Below, one piece after another: positions 35,787 to 50,000 of a stretch of 64,000 nt of DNA. This stretch comes from Strongylocentrotus purpuratus (taxonomy: Eukaryota > Echinodermata > Echinoidea > Camarodonta > Strongylocentrotidae): positions 12,302,342 through 12,366,341 of the forward strand of contig NW_022145611.1 in assembly GCF_000002235.5 (NCBI RefSeq), in the 5' to 3' direction. The position numbers and the translations under genes are program-made. The notes under the pieces are model-generated. The model was not told the origin of the DNA. It searched no databases and saw only the letters and a list, made by a program, of their open reading frames with translations. Within the stretch, counting starts at the first letter, position 1; each line of letters begins with the position of its first letter.

Positions 35787-38148
35787 AAAGAGGATCATGG
35801 GGGACCAACAGGCACCGATTGGGGAAGTTTTCTATATAGAGGGAGCAAGTAGCTACAAGTAGGACAGTGTGCCTTTAATTGAACAAGTCATTAAAAAAAT
35901 GGTCGTTATTATAGCCTCTTCTGGCTGCTCTGCTGAATCAATCAAACCATTGTGTTGATAGAGAATATCCAATTGAAGGAAGAGAACATCTTGCTGGTAG
36001 CTAGTAGTAGAAGTAGTAGTAGGAGTGGCCTCGGGCAGTTTCAGAGGTCATCTAGGTTTCAGAGGTCATCTAGATGTCAAGGGCTCTGGAATGCTGTACG
36101 AGGCTGCTTAATTAGACATGGTAATCATCTTAATCAATTGAGCCTGATCGAAGATGGTTTTCTTAATGTTCAAAATTAAATTCTATAATCATGCATGGAG
36201 GGAAATTATCAAGCTATTTACAGAAACTCCTTTGCAGAACTTCTCTCCTTCTGGGACGCTCAGATTTGTTGATGACCATGAGTAGACAATCTGAGCATTG
36301 GAATTTAAAGGAATAAAATACAGATTACTGACTTTATATTCAAGTAAATTTATCATCCAAATATATACACATACACTACGGGCAAGTATTAGATACGTGT
36401 ACTGATAACTTAAATAACATACACTGAAGCTTCGGACATTTCCAAACACTCATGTCTACTAAAGATGCAACATATTGAAGATGCTTGATATAGTTTGTAC
36501 TAATAATATTTCATGGTGATCAATCAAAAAACTAATTGACAACTCTGTGTTTTCTCTTGCAAGCTGATTTGCACAAACACTATGTACTAAAAAAAATTCT
36601 CCAAGAAAGATTTTAGTACACCTGTGCCCTAGATACTGATACATATTTAAAGGGGAATCCAACCCAAATAGACAACTACTCTAAAAGAAAGCAGAAAAAT
36701 AAGAGAACAAACTGATGATCAAGAAAGTTATGAATTTTTGAAAGTTGTAATCACTATAAATACGAGCACTTCAAATTGGCTGAAGCGGTAATGTCAATGT
36801 GATGAAGTGCAGGACTACTTTCCCATCTGTTCCAACATAAAACATGACTACAATTTTGTTTTTGATTAATTGCTCAGGAGGGTCTATTCTTTTTAGAGGC
36901 CTTATAATAATATGCTATCTATAATATATTTTGAGTACTGCCTCAAGGGAGAAGAAAGTTACAAGAAAAACAGAAATTAATGATACTTTTGTAGACGGCT
37001 AATGGGAGAGTTATCCAAGTCCTATGTCACAATCCACTGACCAAACTACCAACTTGAGATTCGCATAGATTAGACTTAGTGATTTAATATTTCAAACATT
37101 CATAACTTCCTTACTGTTGGTCCGATTCATTTCAAACTTTTGCCATTCTGTTTCTGTTATTTTTCTGCTTTCATACAAATCAACTTATTGCAAGGGCTGA
37201 ATTATCGTTTAAGAACTCAGATTTAGATTTTAGGCTTATATTCATCAAGAAAGAAAAGAAATATCTGTTATAATTCTGTGTACAAACAAAAGGGTAGTTT
37301 TTTTGCAAGGGAAATCTAAAAGTTGCTAGTTTTTGTGTGAATAATAATGACTTAAATTTTATCCTTCCATTAGATATTGCTTTAACTTTCTCTGATCCAA
37401 CTTCTGATTTGCGGAAGGACTTCCCCTTTAACATAATACTGCCATTTTTCTAAATATCTATATCTACATGAAAAAACATACATGAGGTTGGAAAGGTTCA
37501 ATCTTCCTGTTTCACTTAAAACATAATAGGCTGGCTGTGCAATTGTCATCAATTATAAATCCATTTTATCTTTTATGCTAGTGAGAGTATGTTCATTGTC
37601 ACAACATATTGAAATTAGAACAATCCATTGGTAAAAATTTAGCAAAGCTGCCTCAACCTGTGAATGCCAATATTCAAGGGAGATATCTGTGTAATAACTA
37701 ATCACCAATGCTAAATGTCTACCGTATACTGGCAACTTCGATATGTTATGACAAATAACACATAATTTCCACCATAATCATGAAATATGACAGTTCTTAA
37801 AATATGGCTTCAGCTTTCCAAAATCCATATATGAAAACCAGGATATTAGAATTTAAAACTCACAATAAAACCCTATGGTATAACCTTGAAATTGGATTAA
37901 CTTAGGTAAACAATAGATCTGTGTATCGATGCATTATATTTGCATATACCAGCAATTTTTAATGCGTCTTGAATTCATTATGGAGTAATCTGGAACCAGA
38001 AACACTTCAAAAATTTGAGATCACCATTTCAAATCAAAGAGAAAGACAAGTTTTCTTACCAGAAACTTGTAAAAAAAATTACAAGCATTTCTAATTTCAA
38101 TTATTATTCTCACCTGCATAGAAGAATTTACTTTACAATCGTTTTCTG
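35787..38148. other. Downstream of the YLPM1 stop, probable 3' UTR plus intergenic
   Basis: Non-coding. On the minus strand an ATTAAA lies at 37958-37963, about 190 nt after the stop codon, a weak candidate poly(A) signal. Short direct repeats (TTTCAGAGGTCATCTAG twice) occur at about 36040-36075. Confidence 0.4.
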
Positions 38149-38295
38149 TTAGATGTACTTGGTGCGATTGAGAGCCTTGTCTGCATAATTGTCGTCAGTG
38201 ATCTTGGCCCAGTCAGTGGCCGTCTGCCCAACGACAAAACCTACTGCACGCATACGTTCTTGGTTTTGGCGTTCCTCGATGTCGGCCCAGCGTAC
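38149..38295 (-). CDS. YLPM1: YLPM1 terminal exon
   Basis: Encodes VRWADIEERQNQERMRAVGF and on to DKALNRTKYI, then TAA at 38149-38151. The acceptor is caccag, phase 0. The C-terminus is nearly identical to vertebrate YLPM1. Confidence 0.96.
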   Translation of the reverse strand, partial: VRWADIEERQNQERMRAVGFVVGQTATDWAKITDDNYADKALNRTKYI

Positions 38296-41049
38296 CTGGT
38301 GTTAGAAAAGAAAGAGGCAGGGAAGAGAAAAGATTAGGATCTGTTCTTCTTTTAAATTATTTCTCAGTCTCTAGTGTCACTTTTCTATGACATTTTTTCA
38401 AACTGTTACCTACTTGTGATCTTGATATGAGAACATGTCCAATGAAGAAATATGAATAATTGATGAACAGAGTCAAATGAAGCTGAAGACTATTGTTTCA
38501 TCAAATTCATAATGCTTTGCAATTACATGTATATTTGATGAGGTATCAATTCATGTCTAAGATAAACTTATGATGTATTCATCAAAGATACCATGAATAT
38601 TCCTCCCCCCCCCCCCCCAGCATCTGTACCCACACATTTTATGATAGTTCAATTTCCCAAAGCCTGTCTACTTAATTACTTTAATGCAATGAGTGAGCTA
38701 CTATTTAAGATTAAATTATCATTTCCATACTCATTTTGGAAAAGCCAACAAGTTGACTAGAATTTATCTACAAGAATGAAACCATTATCCATCTAAAAAT
38801 TGATCATCTTTGTATGTTTCTAAAACAAGGGGCACTAAAACACATGGCCAGTGAGATGCATACAAATATTCCCAACTGTTAATTCAATTGATAGCGTCCA
38901 CAAATTCATGCACAATGAGTTAAATGCAAATCAAATAAGACAGAGATCGGCACAAGATCGAACTTCGTGCCAATTGCTACCTAAAGATGGCTCTGTGAAA
39001 AACTTTCAAATAGGGTTGATTTGTTTTTACTAATAATTGTGTATTCATATCTAAAATCATGATTTTTAACCATATCTTCAAAAGAAATGATTATATGATT
39101 TCTTCTTCATAAAAACATGATTTCTAAATCAAGAATTTTTATCACAGTTGTTTTGCCGATTTTGTTATCAAAGCCTGCACTCATTACATTGTGTCAAATA
39201 TCCTGTGCAATAATGTTGGATAGAATAAGAGAAACTATCCAACCCTAGCTTGTTACATACTTAAACCTCATAGTTAACACTTTGAATATGGTAGGTGTTT
39301 GACCATGGATAAACAATAATTAGGCACTTTTCTTTAATAGAACATTTCACATATGTATTCAAATTTATTTATACCTCTTCCACAATGTCTGTCCTTCGTA
39401 ATCACTTGCCTTAAGCTATATATTTGTTTATTTGTCTAAAGCTGATCTAACAAAGCATCAATTAATCAAGGCAACAAAAGTTTTTAAATGCAATACCTTG
39501 AATGCAATTTCAATGCAAAAGCATCAGGCACTGGGGTAAAGGCATTTATAAATTCAATTACATTTGCGAGCCAATCAATTGCTAGGCTGAAACAACATAT
39601 AATACACAACTGAAGCATCTAGGCACATTATAAGGTCATTTCATAAGGTCTCATGAACATCTTGTCATTGGAAAAGCTAGGCCATAACATTTACCCAATT
39701 TCCGACAAAAAAAGGTTCTGAGACGAGATGTTATGATGCACAAGTGCCTAGTTATCCTTCAGATATTTAAACCATGAATAAATTAAAATTAAAAAAAAAG
39801 AAAGCTAAAACAGCCATTTTATTGTAGCCCAAGCATAACCACTCACCAAGTTTTTTAAACCTTTGTGAACTTAATAGACTACACATTTAAATAACCAAAC
39901 ATACTATCATTAATAATTTCTTAGAATTTAGTTAACTTTTACCATCACATTGTTGATTCTACTATCCTCCATTTGGCGAGATGATGACTCCATACACACG
40001 TCTGCATTCTTGTCATACTTTCGAAATAGGCGCTTTTAGCCGTGGCGGTCATTTTGCATATTTGCCTAACATCGCTACGTGCAATTCTAATGTGAAACTC
40101 TGATCTAATCAGAGGCTCTATCCTTTTCAGACATGCACTGAGTAAATCAAACGTGAATGATGGCTTCTTTATCAAAAAAGCCCCGGGGCCCGTCTTATAA
40201 AGAGTTGAAATCGATCGTAACTTATTTGCGATTGATATCAATCGTATTTATGTACAGATAGGAGACTGCAACTTGCGCTCGATTGGAGGACTTACATGTA
40301 CGGTTGATTTGGATCAATCGTAACTCTTTTTAAGACGGGGCTCGGGTATACTCCTCATACTAACTTCATTGTAATTTCTGTTTCTTTGTTCAACCAAAAC
40401 CAGGTGTCTCTATAAACAAATGACATATCTGGTATTTGCACTTAAGCATTAAAGACACAATTCATTCACAATATATTCAGATTTATGTCTATGTTCGTTT
40501 TGTATAAAAATGAATATATCTAAACATTACGTACCTCCCTGATAAAACTCACATTTTCAATGCCTACCCCTCTTTATTAATATCTACTACTCTTTGATCC
40601 CTTATGTGAAATAAACTTTTTTTTTAAGAGCAGGATACTTAAAACCAATAAAGGGTACCTAAGGTTGACATTCATGGAGAACCATCTATTGTGGAGCTCC
40701 ATGAAATGACCTATAGGTGTATATATGTGCTCATGTCACAACTATCTCTCTCAGAAGGCTATGATGTAGGCTAACCTTACCTGTGATTTTACTAGGAAAA
40801 TCGATGACCCACATAATATATGCAAACATGGTTGAGATATATGAGAAAGATAATACCTTAGCCCAATACTCATCCTAGAAGATGGCAGTGCATGTCCTAT
40901 TTCTCTGTGCAGTTGATCTTGCTACGATCAACCTTAATCTGTTCAGATTACATGTTTATTACACAGCATGCAATCAGTACTGCTACAAATAAGGCGTTTA
41001 CGTAACAGAAAATTTGTCGCGTTTAAACAAACAGAAAAGAGCAGTATAA

Positions 41050-41082
<33 letters not shown>

Positions 41083-44000
41083 TAACACTATTGGTATGAT
41101 GATGATTCAAGCATGGACTTACTCTCTTCTGTCCTGGGAGTATGGGTTTGGAGACTGTGTCAAACTCATCTCCACATGATAGGAAGTCCTCCATAGACGT
41201 GTAGCTCTCCTTCTTCTTATACTTCTTGATACCATCAAGGGCATCTGTGTAGAGAGACAATCAATGACATGGAGAATGAGAGAGAGTCATGGGGAGGGCG
41301 ACATGGAATTCATGCAATGCATTTTTAAGAGAAGAGGGAAGGATAAATGGAGAGGGGGAGGGGAGGGGAGGGGAAAGGGGAGGGTGAGGAAAGGGGGGAG
41401 GGGAGGGGAAGGGTGGAGGGAGTGGTAGGAAGGGGTAGAGATGGAGGGAATATGGCGGAAGAGATGAGGAGAGGGATGGAGTGAGAGAGAGAGAGAGAGA
41501 GAGAGAGCAAGAGAAAGGGAGTGAGAAAGGGGATACAGAAAAAGAACAAGAAAAGCAGGGAAATCGGACAAAGGGAGAAAGAAAATGGGGGATAAGAAGA
41601 AAGGGAGCAAGAGATAAAGAAAGAGAGAGGTAAGCCAGAGTTTATAATAGAGATACAAGAGTCCACATACATCCACTTATTATGAAAATAACTAGAAGTT
41701 TCTGAAAAGCAAAAAGGGTTCAACTGCTTTTCAATTTTTTTTTTTTAAACTCAACATCTTTTCTCTCAAAGTAGTACATCCAAGATTAATTTCATCATAC
41801 ACAACACATTGCATTCTAAAATGTCTCCTCTTTCTCATTCTAAATTTAAGAGTAGTATTACATATTACATGTCAAGTCCAGGCAATAGCAACCAAAAATG
41901 TAGTAGGGTAGTAAGGGTAGTATCGAATATACATTATTAAAGTATATTTCACTTAAAAACAATTACTGATCACTTTGAAATTGATCCATCACTAAATTTA
42001 GACTTGAAGCTGGGACCATAGTCCCATAAACACTGCATTTCTCTTTCTCCCTGTCTCGCTTCTCACATTTTAGATGATTATTGGAATACAAAACAAACAG
42101 CAATGACCTTGTCAAAATTACACCTTGGTAAAGTGTCAAACAAGGCATTTGATCTCCGTCCCACAGGGCTGCACATACTTCCCTTAGGCTATTGCACTAG
42201 GTATCAGAATTCCACAGTGCAACAAAATACTCCATTCTCTAAAACATTCCTTGCATCAATATCTCTATCACACTGATAAGAATCACAGACTTTACACTAC
42301 AAAATTTGATGAATACATTCTGCAGTTGCCACACAAGGTGTTTATATGTATATTTTTTTTAAGTGGACAAATTCTGCATTATTGGTGCTACAAATAAGGC
42401 AAAAAAGTGAGTCTGAGATACCTTAGGTCTACAGAAAAAGTGTATTTCCCAAAATCCAAATAGTATGGATCTTGTACATCAGGGGAGTGTTTCACAAAGA
42501 CTAAGATCAACTTTAAGTACTATGGCAGGCCGTTCATGCCACTGTGTGCTCTCACCATTATGATCTTTAAATAATATTTTTTCCTTTAATAATGAATTAT
42601 AAAAAATGTAAATTCTGCAGATAGGTGACCATGATTTGAACGTCCCTTGAGAAACTAATGCCAGTAAATGGTGAAAGCAAACAGTGGCATGAACGGCCTG
42701 CCATAATTAAGTCCAACTTAAAGTTGATCTTAGTCTTTGTGAAACAACCCCCTGAAGCATCAAAGTTGGACAAATATTATCAAGAATCAAGTCTCTCTTT
42801 CTCTCTCTCTCTCTCTCTGTTTTCTAACATAAATAGCATTACCCATTTTATACCACATAAGTTACATTATTGTGTTATAGTTAATATTAAAACAGTGATA
42901 AATTTACTTATAGGACACAAGTAAAATATAAAAAAAGTACATGATTATCAAAAATAACTTTGACTCACCTAGTTTCTCTTCGGTAGCAGAATCCCACTTA
43001 CTCTTCGTCAAAGCCAGTGTCTGAAAAAGAGAGGAAGAGCAGTAGTGTATTAAAATAAAATCTATTTTTCTTTCACCAAAGTAGTTCTCATTGCTGCATT
43101 AAGAAGATTTTACCATCACAAAAAGTTAAAGCATTGTAGAAACAATGCAATGGAAAAAAAAATAGATTTTCACTGAAATTTGTCATGATTGCCATGAGTC
43201 ATAATATTGCAGAAATGAAATTTGATAACATCTAGATGGAATTCCACTAAATTTCACCTCTTCATCATAACTGCCAAATCGAGTTTCACTAAATATCTAA
43301 ATAACAGTGATATTTTGAGAGTAACACATACATTCCATAATCCAAGATTACATGTCTTACAAACAAAATTTTAGAAACTAATTCTGGCATCCAAAGACAC
43401 ATAGCTTATCATTTCACAGTACTTAGATTTTTCCACGTACAAGTTATTACTTGCGACATCAATCAATAAATGCACATATATTGATTATTTCATTGGTCTA
43501 CCTAAAACTTGATAACATATATTGGAAATAACATAATTGGTCCGGACCACGATAATGGAGGGTGATTGGAAACTTTTGCAACCACCCCTATAAAGCTATT
43601 AAATTTAAATCAAAGGTAAAATTTCCCATTTCCAAGCTTCATGAGGTATACAATTGATTAAATGGTTATAAACATAGGTAAGGATACCAAGAAAATCAAA
43701 CTCTAAAGCAATAGTCTAAAAATTCAAAACTTTATATTTTACTGCTAGTCTATTTCTTTTACACAATGAGAGAATTAAAAAGAGTCCTCCCCTTTTGGTA
43801 TTTCAGTAGATATATGATTATATGCACAATTCAACCTCCCCCCCCCAAAAAAAAATAAATAAATAAATAAATAAATAAATAAAAAATAAAAAAAATAAGT
43901 AAAACTATACCTTTACAGATGAATAGGATTCAAACAAACATACCAACAACAAAATAAAAATAAAAAAGTTCATTAGTATGATTAATAAAAAATAAAGATA

Positions 44001-47000
44001 CATAACACTCTCTGTTACCTTTCGTGGTACTATTCACGTTCAAAACTGCATCATAGAGTCCCCTTGGTTTAGATCATAACCACGTAAAGCGCTACGTCAA
44101 TAAAGTCGTTTGATTTTGTCTTTCCTTATTCTTAATTTTTTGTCACAATTGGCTTGCAATAGTTGGTGTTTCGTATTAACACCAGTTATAGTTACGCAGC
44201 ATGCCTTTTCGCAACATCTAGCGTTACATTGGATCCAATAGATTTCCCACTTGAACCTACATGTACCCCTAAATCTTCTGGTACATGTTGTTGGCTGCCT
44301 TTAATGAAACTGTTACTTCTAGAAGTGAACAATACATTTGGGGAACTTTGTAGTTTGTGATCATTAATCTGTAAAAGCCATAATACACACTTGTATTTCC
44401 CTAATTAGATCTATTGACAAGAAAAATAAAACAAATCTATTAGGGGGCTCGTTAGCAAAGAAAAGAATCAAGCTTTGTAGCCTTATCATAATCTGTACGA
44501 GGTATACACTATGGAGGTAGGATAACACACCTACATATATTAGATATGGGAGAATATGATGGACAAAATTAATGAAATGTTTACATTATTGGTGGCCATA
44601 TGGTTTTAAGTCACTTTGGTATTAACTTACAAAATGTGAAGAAACATTTTAGATTACCTATGAAGAAAATAGGACTATGCCTACATATGCACAGAATCCA
44701 CATAAAATATACAATCAATGCAAGATACATAGGCCAAACATGGTCAATTTTCAGCTTTTATCTATAAATAGAACAAGATGGATACCCATTTGCTAATTTT
44801 AAAATTATATTATTATTATTATTATTATTATTATATTATATAAAATTATACTGCTAAGTTCAAGCAAGGGTCCTGGTAATAAATAGGGTTACATAGGTAC
44901 TCATACAACCTCTAATATCATTTACAGAAACTGGTAGTGTGTATAATGGTAGAAAAGTGCACAAGCACGCAAGTCTGGCAGAATGTAGTTCTAATGTGCA
45001 GTCTAAACTGGCTTGAGTCAATATCATTAACATCACATGCTATACATAACAGAAATCTCCTTCATTACTTGATCATGAAATGTAAGTGTATATATTTTTC
45101 TTGTGAGGAGCTATTGGTACATGTTGTTCTATCATCACAGTATTTCAGTTTGTTGCCATTTGGTAAAATACCAGCCCTTCTAGTATCCAGTTTGTCTTTT
45201 ACTTTGTCACATGGTATAATCATCGTGTTGTCCAATTTCAATGAAGTCTAATTTTTTTATTATTTTTTTTTGGGGGGGGGGGGAGGGGGGAAATTAGTGG
45301 ATCATAACTAACTTCGATATTAGATGAACTGGCAAGCAGACAAAAGTGAAAATAAAAAAACTGATCATTACACCATAGAGATGAAAATGTGACTTGAAAA
45401 ATTAAGGATTGAAAAAGGTGGCATTGAACCAAATGGCAATTTACAGGAGACTCAGTAAAGTACTGTTACTTTACAAACACGAAAAATTATCACATGGTTT
45501 ACTATTTAGTGCTGTATACACTCCTTAAAAAGTTCAACCTGTTCCACACTAAGACATTAGCGTTTGATAATAGTTCTTGAGAATACTTCAAAGTTAAAAA
45601 TGTAACATAACCATGAATTACACATACTAAAATAAGCAAAATAAAAAGCATGTCATCTACCTAGATAAAATTCAATAATATCATATTGTTTTTCCCTGTA
45701 TTAAAGAATCTCAGGAGGAGCTCTTTCAAACATTATATTTTTGTCCAAGGTGTCCTACCAGCTAAACTATTGGCTGGATGTCTAAACACACAACATTTTT
45801 AATGTATTTGCTAAAATCACATTTCAGCCAAAGAAACAAAGCTGCTCATCAAGAAATAATTTTGAAACAAATTAAAACTAGCTAGTTTGAGCTTGTTCAT
45901 TTCAATTATAGGTAGTTGTTTTTCTAATCGGGTCATTAGTCAATAATCAAATTTAGCTAGATCTAGGTCAAGAACATGACTAACGGTATCATATATTGAT
46001 TTAAAGAAGTTGAATCTTAACAAGGATACCTTGCTGATAATTTCAAGGTTCCTGTAAAATTGGGGAAATCTATATCAAAATTAAACACTCTCAGCTTTCT
46101 CCTAAGGACTGCAGGCACTCTGAGGCCAGTCTGAGGTTTAAAGCTATTTCTAATGCTAAAATTAGTTCAATGGCATTGCACACAACTACACATGAATGTG
46201 AAGTAAGTTCTTATATGGAATCATTGATACCTGGGGGGTGTTTCACAAAGATCTTAAGTCGAACTTAATTAACTCTAAGTTGGACTTAAAAACTATGGAG
46301 AGCCATTTGTAACTTTAAAATAAAATATAAATTTATAGGTGAAAATTGAAGTATTTTAGACTTTTTATATATTTCTTTGATAATAATAATAATTTGAAGT
46401 AACTTTTACAAAATATTTTCATAGATGCTAATGGCTTTCCATAATTTTTAAGTCCAACTTAGAGATAAGTTTAACTTAGGATCTTTGTGAAACACCCCTC
46501 AGGCTTGTTTTCCTCTACTCCGGTATCCTGTTCAATAAAACAAGCAATCAATTACATGTAATCAAATGCATGTCTCCAGTTGTCTGGCCTGGCCTCTAGA
46601 CGGGATGTACAAAATATGGATCGAATTTCATTGAAGTATCTGGTAAGCTAAAATAACGATTTTGATTGAGGACTGTCAGGAAGTTTTAACTGAATTTCTA
46701 GGAAGCTGCCATCAGTCATGAGTTCTACTGAACAAGATGCTGATGTGCATGCATACAAACCTGATGGTGCTGTGCGTGTGTCCGCCGGAAGCATGGTCAA
46801 TGCAGTAGACATACGACCAGCAACTATACACAAAACCAATACATGTCGGACTATCCTGCCGAAGTCTGTAGAATTCTCGTTTTGATATCAAGATTCACGG
46901 CTTGCTCACTAAAATGCATTATTCAAGTGTCGAGCGTCCTGGGAAATTATAATCAAGACTATACAGTCTAGAACAGTACCAATATCCTAACAAATGTTAA

Positions 47001-50000
47001 AGTATGAAAATAAATTCAGTGCCCCAATTTGAACACTGATGGTAATCATGCCTTTTAGTTGAGGTTCTTTCTCCAAATTAAATTATATCTAATATATATC
47101 TACAGTTTAGAGGAATACAAGTAATTAGGTTCTACCCACGCATGCCAAGCACACCAACGAATCTGTCTAAATTTTAAAAACTTTCAGTTGGTCATTGAAA
47201 AGGTGATACTTGGACAAGTAAAGAAAAATGTGTAAATGTAGTGAATGTGGCATACACAAGTCAACAATAGGCAGGATAACTAAAATGAAGATAAAACAAA
47301 AATTCATATACTACACAGAAAGATGACACATCATCAATTACAATTCTCAAGCAATAACACTGAAGAAACAACAGGACATTAAGCATGCAATATGGTGGTC
47401 TTTTGTTTTTTTCCTGCTGGAATGTTGTATCTTGGTCTTACCTCTTCCTGATCCTCTAGTTCTTCCAAGGCTTCCTGCTGTTGGTTCATCAGTTCCTCCA
47501 TGGAAGGTCCGGCGTCTTCATCAAGTTCCTCCATCTCAACCTGCAATCAAGAACATCATTAAAGGTAAAGACTAGTTTTGGAAACGCACCCCTCTCAAAA
47601 AATGAAATGGAAGCTTTTATTACCGGTACCAATCATGTGAAAGAATATGTTTTGACTAATACGTAATGATACAAATTTTGCCGAGAAACCGCCTACTAAT
47701 TGATATATTTGGTAAGATATTATATCTATCTGGACCTGATAAATATAACGCAGTACACACCAATACTTATATGCTAGATGATCAACCTTTCCTGATCGAT
47801 TCCACAACGTTTCTTTCACAATGCAATCACATGACCATAACTGGTCTTTTTCTTTAACGCATTGTCACAATAATCTTCTTCCTTATTTTCATGATCCTCT
47901 CCAGTCATCATTATGGCTATAATCAAAATGATAAACCTCCTCCTAGTCCTCTTCATATTCAGCCAAAATTCACAACCATAAATGGTAACACCATAAGGCA
48001 TCAGCATTATGATCATCATCATCACCATCCTCATCCTAATCCCTATCCTTACCACCAGTATCACCATCACCACCTCCAACAAGGTGATTATCACCATCAC
48101 CACCACTATGATCATGGTCGTGGTCTTCATCGTCATCGTCATCATCATCATCATCATCGTCATCATTATCAATGATTAGTAAACAGGGATGTGAACACAA
48201 TGTGCTGATGACGGTAGCCATAAAGCTTCTTTATATGACGTGAAATAACTGGTATTTTCAACCAACCCTTAATCAAAATTCATACTTTGTGAACATACTT
48301 CCAGCCCCCATCTGACTAATCAATATGGATAATAATAATAACAATAATGATAATTAGATCAATTTATATAGCACAGCTTCTATATCATTATACTCTGTGC
48401 TGTTATGAAAACAAAACTTCTACCAGTACTCCTTTACAAACACACAATAAAATTATTTAAAGACTATTCAAAAGCTCCTGAAAACAAGTGCGTCTTCAAC
48501 TTAACTTTGAAGACAGCAACAAATGAGGCTTTCCTTATGTCTAGTGATGACTTATTCCAAAGCTTTGGAGCAGCACAACTGAAAATATAATATATAGCAT
48601 CTTACCTCTGGAATGGCAGCATCTTGCAGGAGGGCCACCACATCTAGCTTGATGTATTTCCGTGGGGCAAACTCCCAGTGTTCTATGATCTATAATGAGA
48701 AAACCATCCTGTAAATATCTTACAATCACCATTGTCCTGACTAATTGGATAGGTTCAAAGGTAGAGTAACACTAAGTACTTCTTAGAACCCATCATTAAT
48801 ATGGATATAGAGTCTGATCCTGTTCGACTTTTTGACACAGACATTTTCAGAAAAGCTATTAATTTGAAACCTACCATGTACTGGCAGGTCACAGGAGTTA
48901 TGAAGGAAAGCGTGGAAGCAAAGGAAAATGTGGACAGTGGCCATTGGTGTACACTATTTAACACATCTCAATTTCTATAACCTGTGCCATCAGCTTTTCA
49001 CCGATGCATCAAAAATCAAACTTAAAAGGAAACTTTTGCAATCATAGGATAATTTCCTTTGTTCATCCTGATATGAATTTAGCAGGCAGTAATATTCTAT
49101 GATATGTCATTTTGGATTTTGAGACCCCTTTTTTTCTATTTGAAGTAGATTGGCAAGTGTTCCTGTGTACAAAAATATTACATCCCCCCCCCCCCCCCCC
49201 ATTAATTTTGGGGCAGTAGAAACATTGTACAACACTAAAAAAATGAATACTCTATAGTAGTGAAGGAGTCACAAAATCCTTAGAAGATTAAATTGTGAGT
49301 ATCTTGCTATATATCGACTACAATAACAAGAAAAAGTTCTGATATTTTCTTGTGTTTTAAAGGGGGAATGGGGGGGGGGGGAGGGGGTGGAAAACAGATT
49401 GGTACATAGAAGTGGATGAAAATGAAACCTACCTTTCTGATTCCTGTTTCACCTCTATTGTGGATGTCTCGCTGAATGCACAAGCCTAATTCAACAAGTA
49501 ACTCAGCTACATACACCTGCACACACAAATGCCAAGAAAAAAGAAAAAAACAAGAATATATTTGATACTAATTGCAAATATAACTTCTTAAAAACAGCTT
49601 TTAAAAAGCATCAATGAAAGTAGAATATGTGTAAGGTTTAGCAAAACATTTTCTTTAATGTGTGAGCTTTAGCTCCCCCAAATTTTTATTTCATAACATT
49701 AATGGGCAGTCTCTTATTTACATTCATTCCAACTAGAAATAAACATGCCTTTCTAATTTAATTTTTGATTTTTTTTTAAAATGGTACATGAGGATTTAAA
49801 ACAGATATTAATTGTTATCATGTCTGCACTTGGGAGAAAACCCTGATGAACTCTCCCACAGATCTTGCTATGGTAACAGATTGAAAACAAGTATGATGAC
49901 ATCATCATTACTGCATTGTGGGGGCAGCTCCAGGCCAACATGTTGTACGCGATCGATAGTGGGCCTGGTCAGTGTAAGGCCCCATACAGTAAACCATCAA

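Noticed and set aside
41287..41723. Pro/Ser/Leu-rich minus-strand frames of about 130 codons
   Set aside because: Translation of the polypurine/polypyrimidine tract inside a YLPM1 intron.
47816..48221. Met-, His- and Asp-rich frames on both strands
   Set aside because: Trinucleotide (ATC)n microsatellite; every frame gives a different homopolymer.
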